From: Ureaplasma miroungigenitalium
Lineage (GTDB): Bacteria; Bacillota_I; Bacilli_A; Mycoplasmatales; Mycoplasmoidaceae
Length of the DNA stretch: 64,000 nt
Direction of reading: 5' to 3'
Assembly: GCF_025780085.1 (NCBI RefSeq)
Contig: NZ_JAOXHL010000001.1
Location: forward strand, 186,001 to 250,000
This document shows, in pieces, positions 24,743-33,531 of the stretch. Numbering within the stretch: position 1 is the stretch's first letter; every line of letters starts with the position of its first letter. A model generated the notes under the pieces. It was not told where the DNA came from. It searched no databases and was given only the letters and a program-made list of their open reading frames with translations. A program made the position numbers and the translations under genes.

Positions 24743-25319
24743 CTTTAATGATTTTTATCAATTCGCTGCTGAATGAGGAACTCCGACTACTCATGTAGCT
24801 ACGTATTATAAAAACGGAAACATCCCCTTTGTTAAAATCCAAGATTTGGAGTGCAAATACATTTTCAAAACTCAGAATTATATAACTAACAAGGCCTTAA
24901 AAAATTCTTCTGCTTGATTATTAAAAGCAAATAATTTATTAATATCAAACGGTGCCACAATAGGTAAAATATCGATTAACAAAGTAGATTTGACGACTAA
25001 ACAAGGGATACTAGGTATTGTTTTGAAAGAGGCCTATAGCCCTGAATTTTTATATTTTTTGTTATCAACAGAATCTTTTCAAAATAAAATAAAAAAGATA
25101 ACTGTATCTTCAACAATTCCAACACTTTTGCTTAAAAATCTAGACAAACTTAGATTAAATATTCCAGGATCAGAAAAAGAACAAAAAAGACTAACTATTC
25201 TGCTTGATAGGATTGAAGAATATATATCACTTCTTCATCGTGAGCATTATCAATGTATTTTATGATTCTTTTTTATGACTTATATGTTTTTTATATCTGC
25301 AAAAAAATGAAAGCTTTAA
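24717..25319 (+). pseudogene. Silent hsdS target-recognition cassette, inverted
   Basis: An open frame without a start codon begins at the conserved block TNAWEQRNF, identical in type to the block that opens both halves of hsdS. It continues through a full target-recognition domain (HVATYYKNGNIPFVKIQDL, GATIGKIS, QGILGIVLKE, STIPTLLLKNLDKLRL). It ends at SLLHREHYQ, where the expected SLLQRKLEKLENIKN tail is lost, and runs on to TAA at 25317. It points opposite to hsdS. It lacks promoter, start and conserved C-terminal helix, so it is a donor of recognition sequence rather than a gene. Confidence 0.85.
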
Positions 25320-25344
25320 ACATTAACTTGTTTGTGCTTTCATT
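25301..25344 (-). terminator. Terminator of hsdM-hsdS
   Basis: A perfect 9-bp stem AATGAAAGC (25306-25314) / GCTTTCATT (25336-25344) lies downstream of the hsdS stop on the minus strand. A7 at 25301-25307 gives the U-tract. Confidence 0.75.
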
Positions 25345-25356
25345 ATGCCTGTTTTT

Positions 25357-26478
25357 TTATACAAACATCTTTTGTAAAAGGGTATTTTTAATATTTTCTA
25401 ACTTTTCTAACTTACGCTGAAGAAGTGATATACATTTATTTGCATTGTCTAATAATATTGATATTTTTAATTCTTCTTTTTCGATTAACGGAAAGAAAAT
25501 ATTCATGTCTGTAATCATTTCCATACGGACAGAATCTACAGTGTTTTTTGCCGTTTTTTTAACAACCTCTTTTTTAAAATTATGTTGAAAATAATAATAA
25601 AAAAACTTTCCATTTATGTCTTTAAAATGCATAATAGCGTAGCACCTTTGATGTAAATCAAATTTTCCAAAAACATAATGGAACGCGTCACCTATTTTTC
25701 CATCTCCGGCTGTAATTACAGCTTCTGCATCAAAAATATATTTTTCACTGTAAACCGATGTTTCAGAACGAATGAAAAAAGGGTATTCGCCTCTTTTGGA
25801 TTGCTGATTAGAATTTGATATACCTGTTGTAACATATGCTAAATCTCCCACTTTTCTCTGTTCTCAAGCGTTTGTAAATTCCTTAAATCTTATTTCTGGA
25901 TAAGGGTTATTTTTACTAGCAAACATCTTTTGCAAAAGGGTATTTTTAATATTTTCTAACTTTTCTAACTTACGCTGAAGAAGTGATATGGCATCCGCGA
26001 TCAATTTCAAAAAACATGAAATCATTGTTCTTTCTCTTACATCACAATCATATATTTTAAATTTTGCAACTTCAGAATATAAAAGAGACGGAATAGCACT
26101 ACTATTTAAAATTTTATTGTTTTTTAAAAATTTATTTAGCATTGAAAAATAATAAAAATCAAGAGTTAAATCATTTTCTTCTTTTAAACACAAGGAAAAA
26201 ACTGAGTTTCCAGCTCAAAATGCTTCTCTGACTATGTTAACTACACCCACACTGCCTCTGCTTGATATGGTGATTTTATTCGGTAATTGATTAAATTTAA
26301 AATATTTGCCCGTAAAAGAAATGGCACCATTATATACTGGATAAAGATAATTTTCTTTTTGTTCTCATTTAGGTATAAATTCACCTGTGAATATTTTAAA
26401 TACTTCCTCCACTCTTCTCTGTTCTCAAGCGTTTGTAAATTCCTTAAATCTAATGGACGGAACCAATTTATTATTCAT
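25357..26478 (-). CDS. hsdS: Type I restriction specificity subunit
   Basis: The 373-residue HsdS holds two target-recognition domains, each opened by RFKEFTNAWEQR (residues about 10 and 207) and closed by the helical SLLQRKLEKLENIKN then TLLQKMF. The first half recognises one part of the bipartite site, the second the other. The two conserved regions are almost identical in DNA (25363-25432 and about 25919-25987). It starts inside the last codons of hsdM; ATG 26481 is an equal alternative start, one codon longer. Three TGA codons in the first half and one in the second are Trp. Both WEQR blocks are inverted relative to the silent cassette at 24717. Confidence 0.93.
25853..25878 (-). repeat. 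hsdS inversion repeat, copy B
   Basis: Copy of the 26-bp WEQR block at the start of the second recognition domain of hsdS. Perfect inverted match to copy A at 24717-24742. Confidence 0.9.
26415..26439 (-). repeat. hsdS inversion repeat, copy C
   Basis: Copy of the same block (25 bp identical) at the start of the first recognition domain of hsdS, directly repeated relative to copy B and inverted relative to copy A. Confidence 0.9.
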
Positions 26479-28984
26479 CATTATCACCCAATAAATCAAC
26501 TAATTCTTTAATAGCTTTTAGATCGTATTCATCAGCTTTTAAGTCTTTCAACATAGCTACTAAAGATTGTTCGCTTACTTTTAATTCATCATTAATTTGA
26601 GCTAATGTTTGAGCATATTTTTTAGCTAATTTCTCTAATTTAGCAATTTGTTCGTTAATAATATCATACCCTTTATCTAAAATAGATTGTGTTAAATTTG
26701 CACTTCATTTAATATGTAATAAGTCGACAAATTTATCTGGTGTTATATTTTTGATAATTTTTGAAAGTGATTCATCAAAAAGAGTTTGTTGTTTTTTTAA
26801 AATTTCCTTAGTGTTTTTTAGATTTGCTTTCAACTCATTTAATTCTGCTAATTGATTATCATCAAGACTTTCTTCACTTTCTTTATCAAAAGCAATCTCT
26901 TTGATTGATGTATTATATTCGTCAATATTTGCTTGCAAAGCTTGTATTTCTTCTAATTCAACAGCTAAATAAGTTTTTTCAATAGTTTGTGTTTTTTTAA
27001 ATAAGTCAGGATATCATTGCGTGTTTGAATTTTGAATGTTAGCTAAGATATGATACAAGTCTTTTTTAATGTCTTTAAAAGTGGAAATAGCTTCTTGATA
27101 TAACTCGTATTTATCTAACATACGAATTTGTGAAATATTATCAAAGAAGAAATTGTCAAATGTTTCTTCTAATTCTTCAACTGCAATATTTTTAATTTGT
27201 TCTAAATTTCCTATGTTAGATTTAATAAACGATTGCAATTTGTCAACTACTTGTTCATATTGGGCAAGGTAATTTTGCGTATCAGCGTGTCCTAAAATAA
27301 TCTCACTAATTTGATTAGGATCAACAAATTCACTATAAGCATTATTTAATGGTTTTAACAATGCTTTTTTCATATTTGGTAAAGATAGTCATAAATCATC
27401 AAAAAGCATTAATTCACTATTGGGAACGCCTCCATGTAATGAAGCATAAAGATCATGATAATCTGGTTTTTCGAAAGCGTCAATATAACGCGAAATGTTT
27501 AGATTAAAATCATTTTCCTTAATTTCATCAAAATGAACAATTCGAGAAAACTTATCAATATTAGATTTATTAATATATGCGTCAACGACTTTTCGTATGT
27601 GTGAAATTTCCATACGATTTGTTGCCCCCGTTTTATTAAATAACTTCGAAGCATCAATAAACTGAATACTTCGATCGTGCTTGTTTTTCCGTAAAACCAT
27701 AATAATAGTTGCAATACAGGTTCTAAAAAAGATTCCAGCTGGTAAGCCAATTATTGTATCAATATAACCTTTCTCAATTAGTTTTTGACGAATTAATCCC
27801 TCGCTAGCACCTCTAAATAACACCCCGTGTGGTAAAACAATAGTCATAATCCCATCTTCTTTTAAGTGGTATAAACTATGCAATAAGAAAGCATAATCAG
27901 CTTTTGATTTCGGTGCTATTCCATATTCAATAAAACGCGGATCCCCATGTGCTTCTTCTGCATCTCATTTTAATGAGTAAGGTGGATTTGAAACAACCGC
28001 ATCAGTGGCACGTAATTCATATGTCGATTCATCACTAGATGTAAAGAAGGGTCAATCACGTTTTAAAGTATCACCGTTACGCACATTAATATCAGCAGAG
28101 TTTATGCCGTGCATAATTAAATTCATTCGCGTAATCGTATATGTCGAACTGACTTTTTCTTGAGCATAATAAGTAACGTTATTATTCTTTTTAGAATATT
28201 TAGCAAACATATCACCAATGGTAATTAAAAGTGATCCTGATCCAGACGTGGGATCATAAACCGAAATGTTTTCACGATTTTTAAAATGGCGCGCAACAAT
28301 TTCTGACATTAATTGTGAAACTTCATGGGGTGTATAATATTCTCCACCTTTTTTACCGGCCTCACCAGCAAATTGTTCAACCATGTATTGATAAACAAAA
28401 CCCAAGACATCAAAATCTTGTTTACCCGTCGGAATATCTTTAATGACATTTAAAATTTTCTTTAAATTTTCACTTTGGGTTCTAGGGTTTTGTCCCAGTT
28501 TACCTAGTTCAGATTCATAAACATTAAAAATACCATCGAATAAGATACGAATATTTTCCTGTGTTGATAAATGAGTGTTAAAAGATTTGATGGAATCACT
28601 AATTAGTTCAACGCCAAATTTTGTTTCTTGGTTAATTCAATTTTCAAACAAATATTTTGGTTGAATATAAAAACCTAAACTGCTTTGCGAACCTTCAATC
28701 AATTGATCTATAGAGTCTTGGCTAATGTTTAGTTCATCAATAAGTTCAGTCTCAGGATTAATATATGCAGAGTCAATTAACTGAATTTGTTCAAAAGTTA
28801 ATGGTTCAGTCATTCAGTGCATTTCTTTCTTAAAATATTCCACTTGTTTTTGTGATAAAAATTTGTAGAAAAGCATTGCTAGTAAAAAGTTTTTGTGATC
28901 ATTTTGTTCCAATGAACCTCGCATATTAACTGCGGAATTTCACAATTGTCTAGCTAACTCTTCTTTGTTTATTTTATTATTCAT
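26471..28984 (-). CDS. hsdM: Type I restriction modification subunit (full length)
   Basis: The 837-residue adenine N6-methyltransferase begins MNNKINKEELARQLWNSAVN. It has the helical N-terminal HsdM domain, SAM motif I YDPTSGSGSLL (about residue 243) and catalytic NPPY in VVSNPPYSLKW (about 333). A long helical and coiled-coil C-terminus extends to KELVDLLGDNDE. It is intact with TGA as Trp. Typical HsdM proteins are about 500-550 residues; the extra coiled C-terminal part is seen in some HsdM families. Its 3' end overlaps hsdS. A 16-bp inverted repeat lies in the leader. Its first about 248 codons are duplicated at 38178-38920. Confidence 0.95.
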
Positions 28985-29116
28985 AATATCCCTTTATTGT
29001 ATCTAGTAAAATATATATCCTATTTATTTTACTAGATACAAGTATGTTTTTAATCTTTTGAAGGTATTTCTGTTTTTTTAAAAACCAAATATGAAAAAAT
29101 ATATTAATTAACAAGC
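28242..29116. repeat. 875-bp direct repeat, left copy (hsdM 5' region)
   Basis: This segment covers the first about 248 codons of hsdM plus 132 bp upstream. It recurs, by eye identical, at 38178-39052 (offset 9936). Homology starts at the codons for DPTSG in hsdM and stops sharply after TTAATTAACAAGC. Confidence 0.93.
28998..29040. promoter_or_regulatory. 16-bp inverted repeat in the hsdM leader
   Basis: TGTATCTAGTAAAATA (28998-29013) and its exact reverse complement (29025-29040) are separated by 11 bases, 14 bases upstream of the hsdM ATG. It could be an operator or a leader hairpin that hides the AAAGGGA ribosome site. A copy lies at 38934-38976. Confidence 0.6.
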
Positions 29117-29117
29117 A

Positions 29118-29215
29118 CAGTAAGTGAGTACCCACTTACGAAAAATTGATGAAGCAGACCACTATGGACTGCTTCTTTTTTTATTCAATTTTAACTTGTT
29201 AGGGAGACCCTAAGA
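29118..29215 (+). other. Candidate oriT region upstream of mobC
   Basis: Three hairpins in about 95 bp: GTAAGTG / CACTTAC (29120-29139), GAAGCAG / CTGCTTC followed by T8 (29153-29185), and TTAGGG / CCCTAA followed by GACCCC. Such clustered inverted repeats just upstream of mobC-relaxase genes mark transfer origins in related elements. The second hairpin also looks like a terminator. The nick site is not determined. Confidence 0.5.
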
Positions 29216-29245
29216 CCCCGAAATTCAAAAGAAAGGAATATAATA

Positions 29246-29599
29246 ATGGAAAATAGAAGAAGAAAAAATCAACTAAAAATTTGGCTAGATGATGAAGAAT
29301 TAGCTCTTTTTAAGAAGAAAATGGAAATGTCTAAATGCAATTCTATGGGACAATTTATTAGAAAAAGTATTTTAGAAAAAGAAATTTATGTAGTGGATTT
29401 AGAACCTATTGTTAGATTAGATCGGCTCTTTTCTAATGCAACAAATAACATTAATCAAATTGCAAAACACACCAATCAGACAGGTGTCATCTATCATGAT
29501 GATATAAAATCGATTAGAAAAGATCTTGATGATTTTTCTAAAGAGTTGTGGCAAATCCATTCCCTACTCCTTGGTAGAACAAAAGAAAGGAGCGATTAA
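29246..29599 (+). CDS. mobC: MobC-type mobilization protein
   Basis: The 117-residue protein begins MENRRRKNQLKIWLDDEELA, a ribbon-helix-helix-like basic start, then MGQFIRKSILEKEI and the Lys/Asn-rich NATNNINQIAKHTNQ segment typical of MobC (relaxosome accessory) proteins. MobC helps the relaxase open oriT. GAAAGGAA precedes the ATG. It ends two bases before the relaxase start. Both Trp codons are TGG. Confidence 0.85.
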   Translation: MENRRRKNQLKIWLDDEELALFKKKMEMSKCNSMGQFIRKSILEKEIYVVDLEPIVRLDRLFSNATNNINQIAKHTNQTGVIYHDDIKSIRKDLDDFSKELWQIHSLLLGRTKERSD

Positions 29600-29600
29600 T

Positions 29601-30932
29601 ATGGCAATTACAAAAATACATCCAATTAAAAAAACTCTATCTTATGCTATAAATTACATTACTGATGATAAGAAAACAGATGAGAAAATCCTTGTTTCAT
29701 CTTTTAATTGTAATCCCATATCTGCCCACAAACAGTTTGAAGCTAGACGAGAACAATTCGATACAAGGGGAACAGTTTTAGCCAGACATTTAATTCAGTC
29801 ATTCTTTCCTGGAGAAACAGACGCTGAAACTGCCCATCGAATTGGGCAGGAACTTTGCGAGAAAATTTTAAGAAATGAATATGAGTATGTATTAGCAACC
29901 CATGTAGATAAAGACCATATACACAACCACATTATTTTTAATAATGTAAATTTTATTACAGGTAAATGCTATCAATCAAATAAGAAATCTTACCATAAAA
30001 TAAGATTTCAAAGTGATGAGTTATGTAAGGAAAATAAACTTTCTGTCATTGATAAATACTATGAATCTTATAAGAGAAAATATAAGACAAGAGGGAAGTC
30101 CTGGTATGAAAATGAAATGGCTAATAAGGGGAAATCTTGGAAATCAAAGCTACAATTTGACATTGATCGTATGATAAAACAGTCGAGAGATTGGGAAGTA
30201 TTTTTAAAGAAAATGACTAATCTCGGCTATGAAATTAAGCATGGTAAACACATAGCTTTTAGGTATAAGGACAAGAAAAGATTTACCAGAGCTAAGACTA
30301 TTGGAGAAGATTATGTAGAGGATCGATTAAAAGAAAGAATTGAAGAAAAAAGAAATTTAAGTATCCATCAAGTTAAGAAAAGAGTTGGAAACATTGTAGA
30401 CTTGAAAAATAATAAGAAAGTTCAAGCTAATAAAGGTTATGAGTACTGGGCTAGAAAACATAATCTTAAAACCATGGCTGATTCTGTCCTTGCCCTTAGA
30501 AATTTAGGGGTTAATTCAAAACAAGAACTCGATAAGCTAGTCGAAAAAACAGCTGATGAAAGACAGGATTTACTCGATAAGATTAAAGAGATTGAGCAAG
30601 AAATGGAGAACTTATCTGCCACAATGGAAGAAGTTGAAATGGTTAGAAAGTATAGAGGTCACTACAAATACGCTAAAGAAAATCCTGATGATAAAAGCTT
30701 TGAAAAAGAATACTCAGCAGAATTGAAGATTTACATTACTGCTGCTACTTCTCTATCTAAGAAATATAAAACTATTCCTAAATCAAAAGAAATTCTTAAA
30801 AAACTTGATTTACTGCAAGAAGAAAAGAATACCCTTATGAAAGAGTATTCTCATAATAAAGAACAGTTTTCTGAACTTGTTTTATATCAAAAGAACTATG
30901 AAAGTTATATGGATAAGGAAGTGGAGAGATAA
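29601..30932 (+). CDS. Relaxase/mobilization nuclease (MOBP, Tn1549-like)
   Basis: The 443-residue relaxase nicks oriT and covalently carries the transferred strand. The N-terminal domain has a candidate catalytic Tyr in KTLSYAINYIT (about residue 18) and the metal-binding HVDKDHIHNHIIF motif (about residues 98-110). The C-terminal half is helical and Lys/Glu-rich. GAAAGGAG is 8 bases before ATG 29601; upstream in-frame codons belong to mobC. Length is normal for Tn1549-family relaxases, so it may be functional. It would need transfer genes in trans. Confidence 0.92.
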   Translation: MAITKIHPIKKTLSYAINYITDDKKTDEKILVSSFNCNPISAHKQFEARREQFDTRGTVLARHLIQSFFPGETDAETAHRIGQELCEKILRNEYEYVLATHVDKDHIHNHIIFNNVNFITGKCYQSNKKSYHKIRFQSDELCKENKLSVIDKYYESYKRKYKTRGKSWYENEMANKGKSWKSKLQFDIDRMIKQSRDWEVFLKKMTNLGYEIKHGKHIAFRYKDKKRFTRAKTIGEDYVEDRLKERIEEKRNLSIHQVKKRVGNIVDLKNNKKVQANKGYEYWARKHNLKTMADSVLALRNLGVNSKQELDKLVEKTADERQDLLDKIKEIEQEMENLSATMEEVEMVRKYRGHYKYAKENPDDKSFEKEYSAELKIYITAATSLSKKYKTIPKSKEILKKLDLLQEEKNTLMKEYSHNKEQFSELVLYQKNYESYMDKEVER

Positions 30933-30952
30933 GCTCTACTTCCTTATCCATA
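30909..30952 (+). terminator. Hairpin at the relaxase 3' end
   Basis: TATGGATAAGGAAGT (30909-30923) pairs with ACTTCCTTATCCATA (30938-30952), a 15-bp stem spanning the stop codon. No long T-run follows, so termination is likely but not certain. Confidence 0.6.
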
Positions 30953-31145
30953 TAATCATTATAGATTAAAACAAGATTTCTCATTTTACACTTTCCAATT
31001 TTTCAGTAAATATTTTCCCTTAATATTACTACTATTATAAATATTTTTATCATTTTGCTTTCCTTTTTTATTGTTTCTCAGTTTTTATAGACCTCTTGAC
31101 AATGTTTTATTGAATCATAATTTGGTATATTTGCGTGCAAATCTA

Positions 31146-31192
31146 TTGACTTTTAAAACAATATTTAGTATTATTCTTATAGCGCAGTGCGC
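31146..31192 (+). promoter_or_regulatory. Promoter and palindrome of the element's DNA methylase
   Basis: TTGACT (31146-31151), a 17-base spacer and TATTAT (31169-31174) form a near-consensus promoter. The palindrome GCGCAGTGCGC (31182-31192) lies at the expected start point, six bases before AGGAGG. It is GC-rich in an AT-rich setting and could be an operator for autoregulation. Confidence 0.65.
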
Positions 31193-31211
31193 CTGTGAAA
31201 GGAGGGTTTTG

Positions 31212-32222
31212 ATGATTAATATTACTAACAAAAGTTTAACTGGATATACATTTATAGATTTATTTGCTGGAATTGGTGGCTTTAGACTAGCATTAGAATC
31301 TTTAGGTGCTAAGTGTGTATATTCTAACGAATGGGATAAATATGCTCAAGAAACATACAAAATGAATTTTGGAGAAATCCCTGAAGGAGATATAACACAA
31401 GTTGATGAAAAAGAAATTCCTAATCACGATATATTATGTGCTGGATTTCCCTGCCAAGCTTTTTCAATTAGTGGCAAGCAAAAAGGATTTGAAGATAGTA
31501 GGGGTACACTATTTTTTGATATAGCTAGAATTGTACAAGAAAAGAAACCCAAAGTAGTTTTCATGGAAAATGTAAAGAACTTTGCTACTCATGATGGTGG
31601 CAAAACCTTAATGATTGTAAAAGATATAATGAACCAATTAGGCTACAGTTTTGAATACAATGTGTTGAACCCTGTTAACTATGGAATGCCTCAAAAGCGT
31701 GAGCGTATCTATATGATTTGTTTTAGAAATGATGTTTCAAGAGAAAGTTTTGTATTCCCTAAAAGAAAAAAACTAAACCACTATGTTGAAGACTTCCTAC
31801 TTCCTGATGAATTAGTAAGCGATTATATTGTTGAAAGAGACGATCTAGTATTAAATAGTAATTTTGATACAAATCAAAATTATGCTAAGACGATAAGAGT
31901 AGGAACTGTTGGAAAAGGTGGTCAGGGAGAAAGGATTTATTCGCCCAAGGGTATTGCAATAACTTTATCAGCTTATGGTGGTGGTGCTTTTTCAAAAACT
32001 GGTGGATATTTAATAAATGGAAAAACTAGGAGATTACACCCGCGAGAATGTGCAAGGCTTATGGGTTTTCCAGATAGCTATAAATTAAATCCAAATAGAA
32101 ACCAGGCATATAAGCAATTGGGAAACTCGGTAGTAGTCGATGTATTACAACTCTTAGGCATACAGATAGGAGAAGCATTGAATCATGAATATAGTGGAAT
32201 TCAACAATTGGCTCTTATATAA
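31212..32222 (+). CDS. C5-cytosine DNA methyltransferase (type II M)
   Basis: The 336-residue enzyme has the ordered motifs of cytosine-5 methylases: motif I FIDLFAGIGGFRLALES (about residue 14), motif IV GFPCQAFS with the catalytic Cys (about 80), motif VI MENVKNF, motif VIII QKRERIYM, a variable target region (about 190-265), and motifs IX and X (RECARLMGFPD, QLGNSVVVDV). It protects DNA from the neighbouring endonuclease. AGGAGG precedes ATG 31212; an upstream in-frame extension to 31071 covers the promoter and is rejected. Its end overlaps the small gene at 32185. Confidence 0.94.
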   Translation: MINITNKSLTGYTFIDLFAGIGGFRLALESLGAKCVYSNEWDKYAQETYKMNFGEIPEGDITQVDEKEIPNHDILCAGFPCQAFSISGKQKGFEDSRGTLFFDIARIVQEKKPKVVFMENVKNFATHDGGKTLMIVKDIMNQLGYSFEYNVLNPVNYGMPQKRERIYMICFRNDVSRESFVFPKRKKLNHYVEDFLLPDELVSDYIVERDDLVLNSNFDTNQNYAKTIRVGTVGKGGQGERIYSPKGIAITLSAYGGGAFSKTGGYLINGKTRRLHPRECARLMGFPDSYKLNPNRNQAYKQLGNSVVVDVLQLLGIQIGEALNHEYSGIQQLALI

Positions 32223-32481
32223 CGGAACTAACAAAAAAGTTGCCTCCGATATAATTAGCCGATTAAAAAGAATAGATCGAGAACTTATGGAACAATCAGT
32301 CTATACTACAATTGATGCCCAATATAAAGAAGACAAATGTCAGAAGTTATTACAATGTCTTAGTAAAAATAGATTTAAAAATAATATGTTAATAAATTCA
32401 AGCCTTCCACTAAATAAATCTTCAATAGCAACTTATAAATACTCTCTAAATAAATATCTGTCCTTTTTGGAAGACAAATAA
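32185..32481 (+). CDS. Small protein between methylase and endonuclease
   Basis: The 98-residue protein overlaps the methylase end by 38 bp in another frame. It is helical and basic, ending with TYKYSLNKYLSFLEDK, which resembles the core-binding (SAM-like) N-terminal domain of tyrosine recombinases, but no catalytic domain follows. It may be an accessory or control protein of the restriction system. Not recognised with certainty. Confidence 0.55.
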   Translation: MNIVEFNNWLLYNGTNKKVASDIISRLKRIDRELMEQSVYTTIDAQYKEDKCQKLLQCLSKNRFKNNMLINSSLPLNKSSIATYKYSLNKYLSFLEDK

Positions 32482-32485
32482 AACA

Positions 32486-32536
32486 AACTCAACAAGGTTA
32501 AGCAAAAATAAATACTAACTTTGTTGAGTTTTATAT
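32486..32536. terminator. Terminator between convergent methylase and endonuclease genes
   Basis: AACTCAACAAGGTTA (32486-32500) pairs with TAACTTTGTTGAGTT (about 32516-32530), a 15-bp stem with one G-U pair, followed by TTTATAT. It separates two genes that run toward each other. Confidence 0.8.
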
Positions 32537-32541
32537 CTCAT

Positions 32542-33312
32542 TTATAAAGCTGATTCGAATTTTAATAAATCTTTTTTATCTTGTTCTTTTTTTAACTTTA
32601 TACTAAAAATAACATTTGCATTATATGTGTTAGATAGCTTTCTTATTCTATATAGATTATTTTCCAGCAATCTTATCATATAATTTCCATCATTTACCGA
32701 AAATTTTAATTTATCAATATTATCATTGCTACTAATTATAAAATTATCCAGCTCTTTATAACTAAAACTCATTTGGTTTAATTTCTTCCTAACTTCGTCT
32801 TGTCTACTTTTAGGAACATCATTAGATCCACTTTTCTTAACTCTATATTTACAACTTATTTCAAAATACTCACTATATCTTTCAATTGGAAAAATTATAA
32901 AATCCTTCCCATAAGTTATAAAAAACTTAACACCGAGTCTTTTATACGAGTTTATGATCCAATCACTAACTAAATATTGGGGCAAGTCAATATCCTCTCC
33001 TTTAGTGCCCGCATTTTGATATTTATCAAAATCGTTATTCATGAAATTTATTATTGATTCAACATTTCCATCTATCTCACTTTTATTCCTCGGTGAAAAA
33101 ATAAACTTTTTGTTTTTTTTATCTGGTAAAAGTACAAATTGACCACTCTGTGCTTGAGGCATTTTAGCTTCAATAAAAAATGTTTTGTGACCATTAATAT
33201 ATTTAATATCACTTGTGGTAGAGTCACTAAATCCTAAGTGCTCAAAGTAATTAACATATTTTTGATTTAAATATTCTACACTTTTTAACTCAAATACTTT
33301 CCAGTTTTCCAT
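32542..33312 (-). CDS. Type II restriction endonuclease (putative)
   Basis: The 256-residue protein is convergent with the cytosine methylase. It has a PD-(D/E)xK-like core: SDIKYINGHKTFFIEAKMPQ (about residues 34-53), with Asp and EAK as metal-binding residues, then QSGQFVLLP. The rest is unremarkable. Position next to a stand-alone M gene and this core make a restriction enzyme the best call; recognition sequence unknown. GGAGGG lies before the ATG. Tight spacing with the small gene on the other strand suggests a compact cassette acquired as one. Confidence 0.75.
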   Translation of the reverse strand: MENWKVFELKSVEYLNQKYVNYFEHLGFSDSTTSDIKYINGHKTFFIEAKMPQAQSGQFVLLPDKKNKKFIFSPRNKSEIDGNVESIINFMNNDFDKYQNAGTKGEDIDLPQYLVSDWIINSYKRLGVKFFITYGKDFIIFPIERYSEYFEISCKYRVKKSGSNDVPKSRQDEVRKKLNQMSFSYKELDNFIISSNDNIDKLKFSVNDGNYMIRLLENNLYRIRKLSNTYNANVIFSIKLKKEQDKKDLLKFESAL

Positions 33313-33493
33313 TTAAAATTCCCTCCTTTTTTAATTTGCTAACTATATTTAATAGCTGTTTCATAATATTTCATTTTATGTTCTACATATACTCATATCG
33401 TAAAAAAGTCTTTAAACTTAATTATATCAGCACGATTCTTAAAATTCCAGAGCTAACAATAAAGAGTTATACAACTTATAAAGTGTTATACAA

Positions 33494-33527
33494 CAAAAAA
33501 ACGGTGCAGTCCGAAGACCACACCGCC
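33494..33527 (-). terminator. Terminator after the SSB-like gene
   Basis: CGGTG / CACCG pairing, inside the stem ACGGTG...CACACCG, with A7 at 33494-33500 gives a U-tract on the minus strand just after the stop at 33532. Confidence 0.6.
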
Positions 33528-33531
33528 AATA

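Noticed and set aside
26471-28984. The foreign element appears to have inserted into and inactivated hsdM
   Set aside because: A full 837-codon hsdM is intact on the left. Only a duplicated 5' part lies on the right of the element.
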